64,000 nucleotides of DNA from Leptobrachium leishanense (Eukaryota; Chordata; Amphibia; Anura; Megophryidae): NCBI GenBank assembly GCA_009667805.1, contig CM019071.1, positions 48,371,593 through 48,435,592 on the forward strand, in the 5' to 3' direction. This document shows positions 1-12,091 of the stretch, piece by piece (positions within the stretch are counted from its first letter, which is position 1; every line of letters starts with the position of its first letter). Made by a program: the position numbers and the translations under genes. The notes below the pieces were generated by a model that saw only the letters and a program-made list of their open reading frames with translations, was not told the DNA's origin and did no database searches.

Positions 1-590
1 TTCAGGGTGTGTGGGTGTCTTTTTAGGGGCTCCTCCATGTAGTCGGGGTGTGCTGGTGTCTTTTTAGAGGCTCCTCTATATATTCAGGGTGTGTGGGTGT
101 CTTTTTAGGGGCTCCTCCACATATTTGGGGTGTGAGGGTGTCTTTTTAGGGGCTCCTCCATATATTCAGGGTGTGCGGGTGTGTTTTTCGGGGTTCCTCC
201 ATATATTTAGGGTGTGCGGGTGTCTTTTTAGGGGCTCCTCCATATATTCACGGTGTGTGGGTGTCTTTTTAGGGGCTCCTCTATATATTCAGGGTGTGCG
301 GGTGTCTTCTTAGGGGTTCCTCCATATATTCAGGGTGTGTGGGTGTCTTTTTAGGGGCTCCTCCATATATTTGTTGTGTGAGGGTGTCTTTTTAGGGGCT
401 CCTCCATATATTTAGGGTGTGCGGGTGTCTTCTTATGGGTTCCTCCATATATTCAGGGTGTGTGGGTGTCTTTTTAGGGGCTCCTCCATATATTTGTTGT
501 GTGTGGTGTCCTTTTGGGGTCACCTCCATATAGTCAGGGTATGCGGGTGTCTTTTTTGGGTCTCGCTCATATAATTGGGGTGTGAGGGTG
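1..590 (+). repeat. 41-bp minisatellite, array 1
   Basis: Tandem copies of a 41-bp unit (core GGGTGTCTTTTTAGGGGCTC, then a CTCCATATATTCAGGGTGTG stretch). Copies vary at a few positions, and the last units near 490-590 are the most degenerate. The unit is not a multiple of three, and the frames that stay open are repeat artefacts. The same unit recurs at about 8.28, 16.9-19.3, 27.15 and 34.8 kb. Confidence 0.95.
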
Positions 591-893
591 AATGACAGAG
601 CTGCAAATCAAGAGAACTCCCAGTGTGGATCCAGGGAAACATGGCACATCTGGCGACCAGGTAAATGGTGCTGTGTGTCAGTGTGATGGGGGTGTGTTTA
701 TGATGGTGTGTTTTTGTGTGTATCCTCTGTGTTTCTGTGTGAGAAGTGATCACATTATGATGTTACAAGCTGGACGTTCCTGATTTCTTTTACGGGCAGA
801 TTCCTGCGGCAGAGACGTTCTCAGCGTATGGATCGGGGAGAGAAGCCATTTATCACCCTCGTAGGTTCCACCTGCTGCAAACACCCTCTACCC
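591..893. other. Unassigned single-copy sequence
   Basis: I see no gene. A stretch near 628-662 resembles the end of the palindromic MITE family found at 894-1161 (CCAGGGAAACATGGC followed by a CTGGCGACCAGG-like piece), so part may be a decayed transposon end. Confidence 0.4.
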
Positions 894-1161
894 TAGGGGT
901 TGCCAGGTCGGCCATGTTTTCCTGGACACATTTTACTATTACATGCAGAGGGAGAGCACAGAGAAAAGTGCTGCCCTGCAACATGTATAATTCATATTCT
1001 GTAGGAAGTAAATTAACGCAGGTCACTTGGGATCCCTCTCTGATTTTTTACCTGCAGTGTATGGATTATACATGCTGCGGGGTGGCATTTTTCATGCACT
1101 GCCCAAACAGCACGAATACATTGTATGTGTCCAGGAAAACATGGAGAATCTGGCTGCCCTA
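894..1161. mobile_element. Palindromic MITE, TAGGG-TGCCAGG family, copy 1
   Basis: The ends are inverted repeats: TAGGGGTTGCCAGGTCGGCC on the left and the reverse complement of a TCTGGCTGCCCTA end on the right, each followed inward by a CATGTTTTCCTGGA motif or its complement. Inner parts are also inversely repeated, so the element could fold into a long hairpin. It has no coding capacity. Related copies lie at 20829-21092 and 41975-42232, with one end only at 40363. Confidence 0.75.
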
Positions 1162-1580
1162 CAGGCAACCCTCAGCATAAAGGATAACGGTGCATGATGG
1201 GCGCCGCAGTCCACATCAGCTGCAGTTTGAGTTTATTTCGCGGTTCAGTCATCACCAGGAGCGGCTGGGTCGGCCATCGCGGTGCTAAGCCAGGCAGCGC
1301 TGAGCATGATGGGAGTTATGATGCCTTCTCTGCACGCAGACCGGAAGTAGCGGAAAGTTCTGAGTTTAGCCCGTGGCTGGTGGCGCAGAGTCTGGCAATG
1401 TCTCGGCGTAAGGTGGAATGGAAGCCTGTGCTCTCCTGGTGCCAGAATATTTATAGCGGGAGGCTGCACCGGAATCCACTGAAATATTAATCATCTGATG
1501 AATGTGGACGGCTGGCCAGGGTATCCTCTGCCGCACTCCCAGCACCGGCTGCGGCCACGACCTCTACTACTACATGATTT
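1162..1580. other. Unassigned sequence
   Basis: A moderately GC-rich stretch with no convincing gene, splice-site set or repeat. Short frames on both strands have no recognisable domain. Confidence 0.4.
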
Positions 1581-2030
1581 AGGCTGGGGTCAGACGAGCG
1601 TGATTTCTACGGACTGTACGTCCGTGCAGTACGGACATCGTCAGTACGGATGACGCAGTAGTGGTCACACAGTCCGTTTTTTCACTGAAGTTATTTTTGA
1701 CGGATGTAGGAGGGAAAAATAAATTACAATGAAAAAACATTCTGTCCGTCAAAAATGCTGGACGTATAAATGCAGTCCGTCTGACCATGCTCCATCACTC
1801 ACACACAAAGCTATGCGGACGTTGTGGACGTGGCGCACTCCGCACGTCCGTTCTAGCAGTATTACGTTCTTGCCTAACCTGCGTCCGTTTGCCGCGGCCG
1901 TTGTGCGTCCGCAGTTCAGTGCGGACGTACTTCATGTGTCAGGCTCCAATGGACTTACTTTCATGCTATCACGGACGTACTTTTAGGCGCAATCACGGAC
2001 GTGAACACTACGCTCGTCTGACCCCAGCCT
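1581..2030. mobile_element. MITE, AGGCTRGGGTCAGACGAGCG family, copy 1
   Basis: It starts AGGCTGGGGTCAGACGAGCG and ends with the reverse complement (CGCTCGTCTGACCCCAGCCT), flanked by T/A-rich bases that fit a TA-type target. The interior is rich in TACGGAC and GGACGTAC motifs and has no coding potential. Copies are at 16964-17392, 19529-19979 and 45553-45979. The short open frames inside are shared because the copies are homologous, not because they are genes. Confidence 0.85.
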
Positions 2031-2042
2031 TATAGTTAGTTA

Positions 2043-2937
2043 CAGGGTAATTCAAAGAGATCCGAATTGCTTGAGAAAGGTAACCGAACGCTGAAAATCA
2101 GTGTTCCGTTACCTTTCTTGGCCATTCGGCTATCCAGAGAGCAGGCAATTCGCCAAATCCTGGCGAATTGCCTGCACATACGGTGCCTGTTCGGCGCCTG
2201 TTCGAGGGCAGTGAAATCCCCATAAAAAAGCACTGCTTCGGCTATTCAGAGAACACAAACCAGCAGTGAAAGGTTCCCGAAATGCCCTGCCATTCGGTGG
2301 TTTAATTCGGCAGGTTTATTCAGGCGAATCCCATAGGCTTCAATGTTAAATATATTCCGCTTTTAATTCAATATCTTATAAACCGTTCATTATAAAATTC
2401 TGCAGTAAAAAGTCTCTTTATTTATAGATTTTTTAGGATATTTTAAGCATTTTTTTTTTTTTTATAAGTCCGATTTTTTTTTTTTTTTAAGTTTACTTAT
2501 TTTTTCTGTAACAGCCCTTTTTATTATCATTCATTGGATTTTATATGTAAATTTCAGACATTTTCGCTCAGTAGTTTCTTTGCAAATAGCATTTCACTTT
2601 TCAAACATTCATGCAAAATGTTTTCAGTGCATTCGTCTGCGGTGTCGGCTTTTTCCGGCGGCTTCGCTGCGTGTGATCGGCTCTTGCTCGGGTTTTTCCA
2701 TGGTTTTCGGCAGGTTAATCCAGATGTTTTTGCGGGTTTTCGGCGTGCATTCGCCGGGTTTTGCGGTTAGTTTTTGTCGGGTTTGCGGCTGCCTTTCCCT
2801 GCAATTCGGGGACCCTGTGGTGTTTGCTGAATACACCGCAGGGTCGCCGAAATGGGATCGGCAATACAAACCGAATTGAAGAGAACGAAAAGTCACCGAA
2901 CGTGCGGTGACTTTTCGAATCTCTTTGAATTACCCTG
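2043..2937. mobile_element. MITE C family (CAGGGTAATTCAAAGAGATC), copy 1
   Basis: The left end CAGGGTAATTCAAAGAGATC and the right end, whose reverse complement begins CAGGGTAATTCAAAGAGATT, are near-identical inverted repeats. The 895-bp interior holds the core AATATTCCGCTTTTAATTCA and AATAAACCG-type segment shared with copies at 21.2-23.8 kb and with a hAT-like MITE at 47975. It is non-coding; the superfamily is not assigned. Confidence 0.8.
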
Positions 2938-2940
2938 CTA

Positions 2941-3361
2941 GTTTATAGATAGTTGGATCTATAGTTGGATGAATAGATAGTTGAATGGATTGATAGTTGG
3001 AAAGATAGATACAAATATATATATATGTATTGATATAAATTGATAGATAGATACAATTTGTTAGTTGGATAGATATAGATAGAAATAGATACATGGATAA
3101 ACGTATAGATAGGTGGATAAATAAATAGATAGTTGGATCGATTGTTATATATGGATCGATAGATACATAGTTGGATAGATAGATACAAATTGATATATGG
3201 ATGATAGATAGTTAGATGGATAGATAGATAGATATAGATGCAAATTGATAGATTGCTAGTTGGATGATAGATAGATACAAATGGATAGATAGTTGAATGG
3301 ATATACAGATATAGATACAAATTGATAGATGGATCGATAGATAGATACAAATATATAGATA
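2941..3361 (+). repeat. TAGATA/GATA-type microsatellite (left part)
   Basis: Imperfect repeats of TAGATAGATA, TTGGATAGAT and ACAAATTGATAGAT. The same sequence resumes at 4888, so the Tc1 element at 3364-4885 was inserted into it. The long tyrosine- and isoleucine-rich frames are artefacts of the repeat. Confidence 0.9.
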
Positions 3362-3363
3362 TA

Positions 3364-4885
<1,522 letters not shown>

Positions 4886-5500
4886 TAAATTGATAGTTGG
4901 ATGGATAGGTAGATACAGATACAGTAGATAGATATAGATAGATACAGATAGATATAGATACAGATAGAAACAAATTGATAGATATAGATAGATATTGGAT
5001 AGATACAGAGATAGATAGACACAGATTGATAGTTTTTTGCTATTCAGATTAATTCTACATTTTTCCTATTATATTCAGATAAAAATTCAAATTGATCAGA
5101 TTTTTTTTCATGGGAAACAAATCTGACCTGGAGATCGCCAATTTGGAATTCAGATGGATCCGATGAGCCGATATTACGGACTATTCCAAATCCGTCTGAA
5201 CCGGATCACGCATGTGTCTGATAGATAGATATAGGTGGATGGAGATATACAGATAGAAATATAGATAGATAGATGATTTGACGGATTGATAGAAGGATGG
5301 ATTGATAGACAGATATATGAATAGACAGATACAGGTGGCTAGAGATATACAGATTAGGTATGGATGGACAGATACAGATTGATTGATGGATAGCTAATTG
5401 GATAGAAGAATAGATCGATGGTTTGACTGATAGAAGGATGGATGGATACTAGACCTATGAATAGATGGATAGATAGATGGCAGTTTTGTTACATAATAGC
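4886..5500 (+). repeat. TAGATA/GATA-type microsatellite (right part)
   Basis: It continues the 2941-3361 microsatellite after the Tc1 insertion: imperfect TAGATAGATA, GATACAGATAGA and GATGGATAGA units. A non-repetitive patch at about 5035-5215 interrupts it. Confidence 0.85.
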
Positions 5501-6130
5501 TCAGATTGTAAGCTCATGGGATCGCTTTGCATTGCATGCTGCCCTGGAGGAGTACGAATGTAAGAAACGATTATAAATCCATGTAAGAATCCGCTTATCG
5601 CAGCGAATCAACGGCGCGTCACGATATAAATAAACACCGATAGATCCAATGAATCGACTTAACATGTTTATTCAGTCGTACGTGCAACTCCAAAACCATC
5701 GCCGACCACTATCGCCTGAGAGACACCCGGAGCCCTAATGTGCGCTCATCCCAGAATGTGTCTGTCCCAGGCAGACTCTGTACCATTGAGTTACAGCAGC
5801 AGGTGGCGAGGAGGAAGAGGGGAGGGCAGAGACACACTGGCTGGGGGGGGGATAACATTTGGGAAGTAACAGGGACTTGGGGAACTGGTCGAGTCAGGGA
5901 GGGGGGTGGGAGAGGCCTGTCACAGAGAAAGACAGAGAGACCACATGAAGAAGGAGGAAGAGACAAGAAAGTGACAAGAGACAGAAGAAGATACAAAGTG
6001 GCAAAACGTTACAAGAGGCAGAGGAGAAGAAAATCACTGTGTGAAGAGGGTCAAAGGGAGACCGGATCAAGAGCAGGGGTGAGAGGGACAAACTCGAGAG
6101 AGGACAGTGACTGAGCGAGGACAACAACAC
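5501..6130. other. Unassigned, purine-rich stretch
   Basis: 5740-6120 is strongly purine-rich on the + strand (GGCGAGGAGGAAGAGGGGAG-like runs). Near 5505-5530 there is CAGATTGTAAGCTCATGGGA, which resembles the SINE-like tail at 46290, so a decayed repeat tail may be present. No gene seen. Confidence 0.4.
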
Positions 6131-7335
6131 ATAGGACATGGTCAACATACACGGGGAATAGTGTGAAAGAGATCCGGATGAGCCAGAGAGACCTCTGCCA
6201 TTCCTAGAGAGAGGTCTAGATGACATAGAAGAACGTCCATCATGTATAGGTGGAAAGCGGTCTAGATGACACAGGAGACCCTTCATGGATTATTGAGGTA
6301 AGACTTCTAGATAGCATAGAAGAACCTTCATGGTGTGTATGTAGGGAGATGTCCAGATGACACCGAAGAACCTTCATAGTATAGAGGAGAGAGGTCTAGA
6401 TGACATGGGAGAACCTCCATTGTCTACAGGTGAAGAGAGGTCTAGATAACATAGGAGAACCTTTGAGTTTTATTGAGGTGAGAGGTCTAGATAGCACAGA
6501 AGAACCTTCATTGTCTATATGGATAGAGAGGTCTAAATTTCACAGGAAAACCTCATTCGTCTATAGGGAACACAGGAGAACCTCCTTTATCTACAGGAAG
6601 AGAGAAGGAGTGTGACCCAGGAAACCTTCCATCATCTATCGGTGGAAAGAGGCCTAGATGACACAGGAGAACCTCCATCGGCTATAGGTGGAGATGGGGC
6701 TAGATGAGCGAGAACCTCCATCAGCTATAGGTGGAGAGAGAACTAGATGACACAGATTAACTTCCATCATCCATAGGGAAAAGAGGTCTAGATAGCACAA
6801 GAGAACCTCCTTGGTTTATAGGAAAGAAAGGTCTAGATATCACAAGAGAATCTCTATTGTCTTAGGGAAGCAAGGTCTAGATAACACAGGAAAACATCCA
6901 TCAGCTATAGGTGGAGAGAGCTCTAGATAACACAAGAGAACCTCAATTGTCCATAGGTAAGGGAGGTCTTGACAACACAGGAAAACCTCAATTTTTTATA
7001 GGGATGAGGGGTCTAGATAACACCTCATCCCTATAACTTCCATTGTCTATAGGGAAGAGGGGTCTAGATAACACAGAAGAACCTTCATCATCTATAGGTA
7101 GAGAGAGTTCTATCTAGATAACACAGGGGAACCTCAGTCACATATAGGTGGAGAAAGGTCTACATGACACAGGAGGACCTCCATCGTCCATAGGGGAGAT
7201 TGGTCTAGATTACACAGCAGAACCTTCTTTGGCTACAGGAGAAGAGAGGTCTTGATAATGCAGGAGAACCTCCACTATCCATAGGGGAGAGGGGTCTAGA
7301 TGACACAGTAGAACCTTCCTTATCCATAGGCTGAG
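6131..7335 (+). repeat. Degenerate ~46-bp tandem repeat
   Basis: Repeated but diverged units of the type GAGAGGTCTAGATGACACAG, then GAGAACCTCCATCATCTATAGGTG split by point changes and indels. The spacing of the GGTCTAGAT motif is mostly 45-48 bp. Frames inside are short and irregular, so it is non-coding. Confidence 0.8.
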
Positions 7336-8283
7336 TGTCTCATATAAGTCGCACATTCTCATTAAAGGATTGGCTCACAGCTGATTTGCCCTGTGGATTC
7401 CTACAGACCATGAGCTTCTGGATCCCATAGGATACTACCTTATTCCCCGTCACCGTCAACCAAGAGAACATCTCAAGTCCTCACTGCTTTACTGGGGATT
7501 TTTAGAGCCGGGACACAACACAAACTGCTTTTCCAGGATACGCCAGAGAGCGGGATCTCACGTCACCGTTAATCGTGAGTAAACTTTCCTTTGATTCTCG
7601 AAATTCTCTTCTTGATGTAAATATCCATAAAGAGTTTTATTGGCCGAACGTTATTACTTTACGAGACAGGTGACTTTTTAATGATGACCACATTACTGCC
7701 CGATCCACCAGGTTTGCAGGGACACGCGTCGCATGTACATGCAGATGGACGGCACATGAAAGTGCTCCCCTGCTGGATGAGGGATACGACTCCAAAAAAA
7801 CATGGAGGATCGGGCAGCTCTATAAACTGGGACCTTGTGAAGGCTGTTATTCCTGTCTAACCATAACCTGATCCATGTGGGGTCTGTGTCCTCCCACTCC
7901 ACCCTCCATCCCCAAATAGCTTGGGTGAGATGTGGGGCTCTCATATGTTGTATATATGACTAGACCTCTTTTCTGTGTAATTTACCCCAGATATAACCCA
8001 GTCAAAATGACCTTTACCCTTTGGCTTGTGACCTGGGAATCTTATACGTAAGAACACTCAGCAAAACTAGAATGCAGAGTATCCATCCTGGTTTTACAGC
8101 AGACGACGCGTGAACCTCATCACCTCACCTCTTCTGTTACATAAGCCTGGACTGTGCCTTATTGTCACCTGACCTGATCTTGTTAAAACGAGATGTTTGA
8201 TCCCTATAAATGTTCTCCAAAGTATCCCTGATAAGGAGGGACCTTATTTTACATCTATTAACCTCCTGCACCTCCTGTCCCTC
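7336..8283. other. Unassigned sequence
   Basis: No gene, tandem repeat or transposon end recognised. A few short frames on both strands lack domain signatures. Confidence 0.4.
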
Positions 8284-8725
8284 TTTTTAGGGGCTCCTCC
8301 ATATATTCAGGGTGTGTGGGTGTCTTTTTAGGGGCTCCTCCATATATTCAGGGTGTGCGGGTGTCTTTTTAGGGGCTCCTCTATATATTCAGGGTGTGCG
8401 GGTGTCTTTTTAGGGGCTCCTCCATATATTCAAGGTGTGCGGGTGTCTTTTTAGGGGATCCTTCATATATTCAGGGTGTGCGGGTGTCTTTTTAGGGGTT
8501 CCTCCATATTTTCAGGGTGTGCAGGTGTCTTTTATGGGGTTCCTCCATATATTCAGGGTGTGCGGGTGTCTTTTTAGGGGCTCCTCCATATATTCAGGAT
8601 GTGTGGGTGTCTTTTTAGGGTCTCCTCCATATATTAAAAGTGTGCGGGTGTCTTTTTAGAGGATCTTGTTATATATAAGGGGGTGTAAGTGCATTATTAG
8701 AGCCTCCTCCATATATTTGGGGTGT
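8284..8725 (+). repeat. 41-bp minisatellite, array 2
   Basis: About ten copies of the 41-bp unit in the same orientation as array 1, with the last copies (8640-8725) degenerate. Confidence 0.95.
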
Positions 8726-9428
8726 ATAACAGAGCTGTAAAGCAGTAAACCTCACAGTAATGATTCTTTAAACTATAGTAAACGTTAGAAATCGCTCGCT
8801 GTAATTCAGATACTTTGCTCTTGTTCTAATTGACATTTTATTGATATAAATGACCTGGATAATATATGACAATGTCTAAAAATTCTGCAAATTCCTCTTC
8901 TCTGGCCCTGCCTCCGCGACATTCCCTAAATTGCAAGAGTCCATGTGATTTTGGGAGGTTTAGTATTACAGTATATAGCATCTGGGAGACACCAACATAT
9001 TCCTCAGCGTTGTACAGTTAGAAGATTCATACAGCGGTGGAGCATATAACAAATGACGAGCCTTCCTGGGGAGTCTAAATCTCGCATGTATGGCACATTT
9101 TACAGAGAGACCCCATTGTGCGAGATGACCCCATGAGCTGACAATCATTATATTCATTATTGTCGTTTGAATCAAATGATAAACTGGCCTCAGCACTTGC
9201 TGAACCGATCCATATTATGAGCGTTTAAATCAGGGTGTTATGGTGTTGCGTGACTGCTCTCGCACGCGTGAGGCCAACGTTCCATGTTCTTATTTAGTTC
9301 CCCTACTGAAGCACAGCCAATCATGAAGCACTACCTGTTCCTGCCAACCAATCAGGAATCACAAGGCCCTAGCACTGCTCCTTCCTAGTAACACGGTGAC
9401 AGAGCAGTGATCGACTCCTCGACAACAT
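8726..9428. other. Unassigned, with a possible old interspersed repeat
   Basis: 8940-9180 carries CACCAACATATTCCTCAGCG followed by a tract that loosely matches the repeat at 10801-11178 (CGCCAACATATTCCGAAGCG; both later have a GAGCT-TACAATC-like motif). I read it as an old, diverged copy. The rest shows nothing recognisable. Confidence 0.4.
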
Positions 9429-9678
9429 GTGGTTACGTTAAATGTCACCACCACCCACCCCTTCCTTGCTAGATTTGAATATCACTCGTCTTTCATGTTT
9501 TTTCCCCTTGTACAGTTTTCTATTGCACATTTTTCTTTGTCACGTTTTTTCCAGCATACATTTTCCCCTAATTTTCTGCGCACAGTTTTCCTTGGTACAT
9601 TGTCTCATCGCATGGTTTTCCTTCATTTAACTCACATGTTTTTCCCTTATACATTTTTCTGTGGCACATTTTTCCACC

Positions 9679-9792
9679 ACATAGAAACATAAAAACATAG
9701 AAAAATTTCGGCAGATAAGAACCTTTCGGCCCATCTAGTCTGCCCAATTACATGGATACTTTACCTGGATTTATCTTTTGTTTAGGATTTTT
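9679..9792 (-). mobile_element. CR1-like LINE 3' end fragment
   Basis: A block starting ACATAGAAACATAAAAACAT that continues through CGGCAGATAAGAACCTTTCG and CCATCTAGTCTGCCCAATTA matches the 3' end of the LINE at 22331. On the minus strand the repeated CTATGTTT units form the tail. Only the last ~110 bp of the element are present. Confidence 0.8.
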
Positions 9793-10800
9793 GTTTCTCT
9801 TTATATATTTTCCCAACACGTGTTTTCCCCCAGTCTTTTATATTTTTTCTTTGTTCAGTTCTCTATTGTACATTTTTCTTTCACAAGTTTCTTTCCCTTA
9901 ATTTCCCTCACACATTTCCCTTGATACACTGGCACATCACTTGTTTTTCCCTTATATGTTTTTCTGTCACACATTTTTCCACCAAATGTTTCTCTTGTAT
10001 GTTTCCCATCATGTTTTCCACCAGATGTTTCTCTTTCACAGTGTTTTTCCGGGACACAAATTTCCCCCCAATTTCCTGCAAACATTTTTCTTTGATACAT
10101 TGTCCCATCACTTGGTTTTCTTTCATTCACCTCACGTTTTTTACTTATACATTTTTCCGTCACAAATTTTTCCTCAAGATGTTTCTCTTCTTTGATATCC
10201 TGCCATATGTTTTCACTCTCATACAGAGTGACACTTTCCCCTCTTTTACTTCACACCTTTTCCGCATCATTGTGTCATGTCTTTTCTTCACTCCCTAACA
10301 TTTTTTTCCCCTCCAACATTTTCTTTCACGCATTTTTTTCCAGGACACATTCTCCACAACTGTTCTGCATGGTTTTCCTTATTCACACGTTTTTCCTTTA
10401 TACATTTTTCCCTCCCACATTTTTCCACAAGAGATTTCTCTCATATGTTTTCCCTTCACACGTTTTTTTTTTCCTTTGTGCAGTTTTCGTTCGCACGTCA
10501 TTCTGTCATGTTTGTCCCTCAATTTCCTCACAGGTTTTTCTGTCACTCCTTTTTACGTTTCCCTGCACATGTTTTTGCCTTGTAACATTTTTCTTTACTG
10601 CACATTCTCCCGTGTTTATTACCTCATACATTTTCCCCTCATTTTGTCACTGACACATTTTCCAGGACATATATTTTCCATCATTCACCTCACTAATTTT
10701 TACAAGCTTTTCCCTTGTGAGTTTTTCCTTTTTTCATCACATATAATTCACTTATGTTTCTCTATTACACATTTTTCCCTCACACTTTCCCCTCTATTTT

Positions 10801-11178
10801 ATCATTATTACTATTATTACAGGCATTTATACAGCGCCAACATATTCCGAAGCGCTTTGCAATAGGGGAGCACAAACAGCAGACGTACATGATACATAAT
10901 GAAAAGATGACCCTTCCCGTAGGATAACTGTCCAAGTAGCGCAGCACTTAACCAAGTGCTCAGTCAGACGTCCCGTGAGCTTACAATCTAAGGGACTGGG
11001 GTAGGTGAAACAGAAAGGAGCAGAGGGAATGTAAAGATGGTTAGCAGGGCAGCATAGGAAGAACCAGAAGCCTGGGCTTAGTGAGAGTAATTAGAGAGAG
11101 AAGTGGAGACAGCTGGAAGAGAGACCTTAAGTTCTGGACCTGCCCTGGGTGGGAGGGTGGATGGGGAGAGTTGGGTGG
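10801..11178. mobile_element. Interspersed repeat (SINE- or LINE-like), class not assigned
   Basis: A non-low-complexity block within the TTTTCC array, containing TACAGCGCCAACATATTCCG, AGCGCTTTGCAATAGGGGAG and GAGCTTACAATCTAAGGGAC. This motif set recurs in diverged form near 8940-9180. From general knowledge it resembles a widespread amphibian interspersed repeat; I cannot name the family from sequence alone. Confidence 0.55.
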
Positions 11179-12091
11179 GTCACTTTTCCCCTGAGATATT
11201 TTACTATCACTTGTTTTTCCTCAATTTACCTCACATTTTCCCGCCTTCTCTTTTCTATCACAAATTTTTCCATCACACGTTTTTTCATCAGACATTTTTT
11301 CTATCACGTGTTTTTCCTTACTGATTTTCTACACATAATTTTTCCTGACACATTTCTTGGGACATTTTATTCCCTTCATTTACCTCACAAATTTTTCCCT
11401 TACAAGCTTTTCGTTTGTATATTTTTCCTTTTTTCATCAGAAATCCATCGTTTATGTTCCTCCATTACACATTTTTCCCTCACGCTTTCCCCTTTACTTT
11501 ATCACACACTTTTCCCCTGAGGAATTTTACTATCACTTGTTTTTCCTCATTTATCTCACGTGATTTTCCCGCCTTCTGTTTTCTATCACAAATTTTTCCA
11601 TCACACGTTTTTCCATCAGATATATTTTTCTATCGTGTCTTATTACAACACGTTTTCATCACTGATTTTTCCAGATGAATTTTACTATTGATTGTTTTTC
11701 CGCAATTAACCTCACATTTTCCCCTCATTTATTCCACATAATTTTCCGTTGTACAGTTTTCTTTCACAAGTTCTTCCACCACACATTTCTATCAGACTTT
11801 TTTCTATCACGTTTTACCTTAAACATTTTTGCCCTTATTTCTGTCACTCATTTTTTCAACTCATTTCTTCACCAAAAGGTTTACATAGTTACATAGTTAC
11901 ATAGGCTGAAAAAAGACATGCGTCCATCGGGTTCAGCCTCTCCCACATAACCTACTGCTGTTGATCCAAAAGAAGGCAAAAAACCCAGTCTGAAATGCTT
12001 GCCAATATGCAACATACTGGGAAAAAATTCCTTCTTGACCCCAGAATGGCAGTCAGATTTCTCCTTGGATCAAGAAGCTTTTAGCCACATA

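Larger units (their letters stand above)
9429..11881 (+). repeat. Degenerate TTTTCC/CACA low-complexity array
   Basis: A long tract of loosely repeated motifs such as CACATTTTTCC, CACACGTTTTTCC, TTTACCTCACA and TTTTCCCTTATACA. The longest frames are phenylalanine/histidine/serine-rich and are products of this composition. It is broken by a LINE fragment at 9679, by an interspersed repeat at 10801, and by a LINE at 11882. It appears to resume at 15359. Confidence 0.8.
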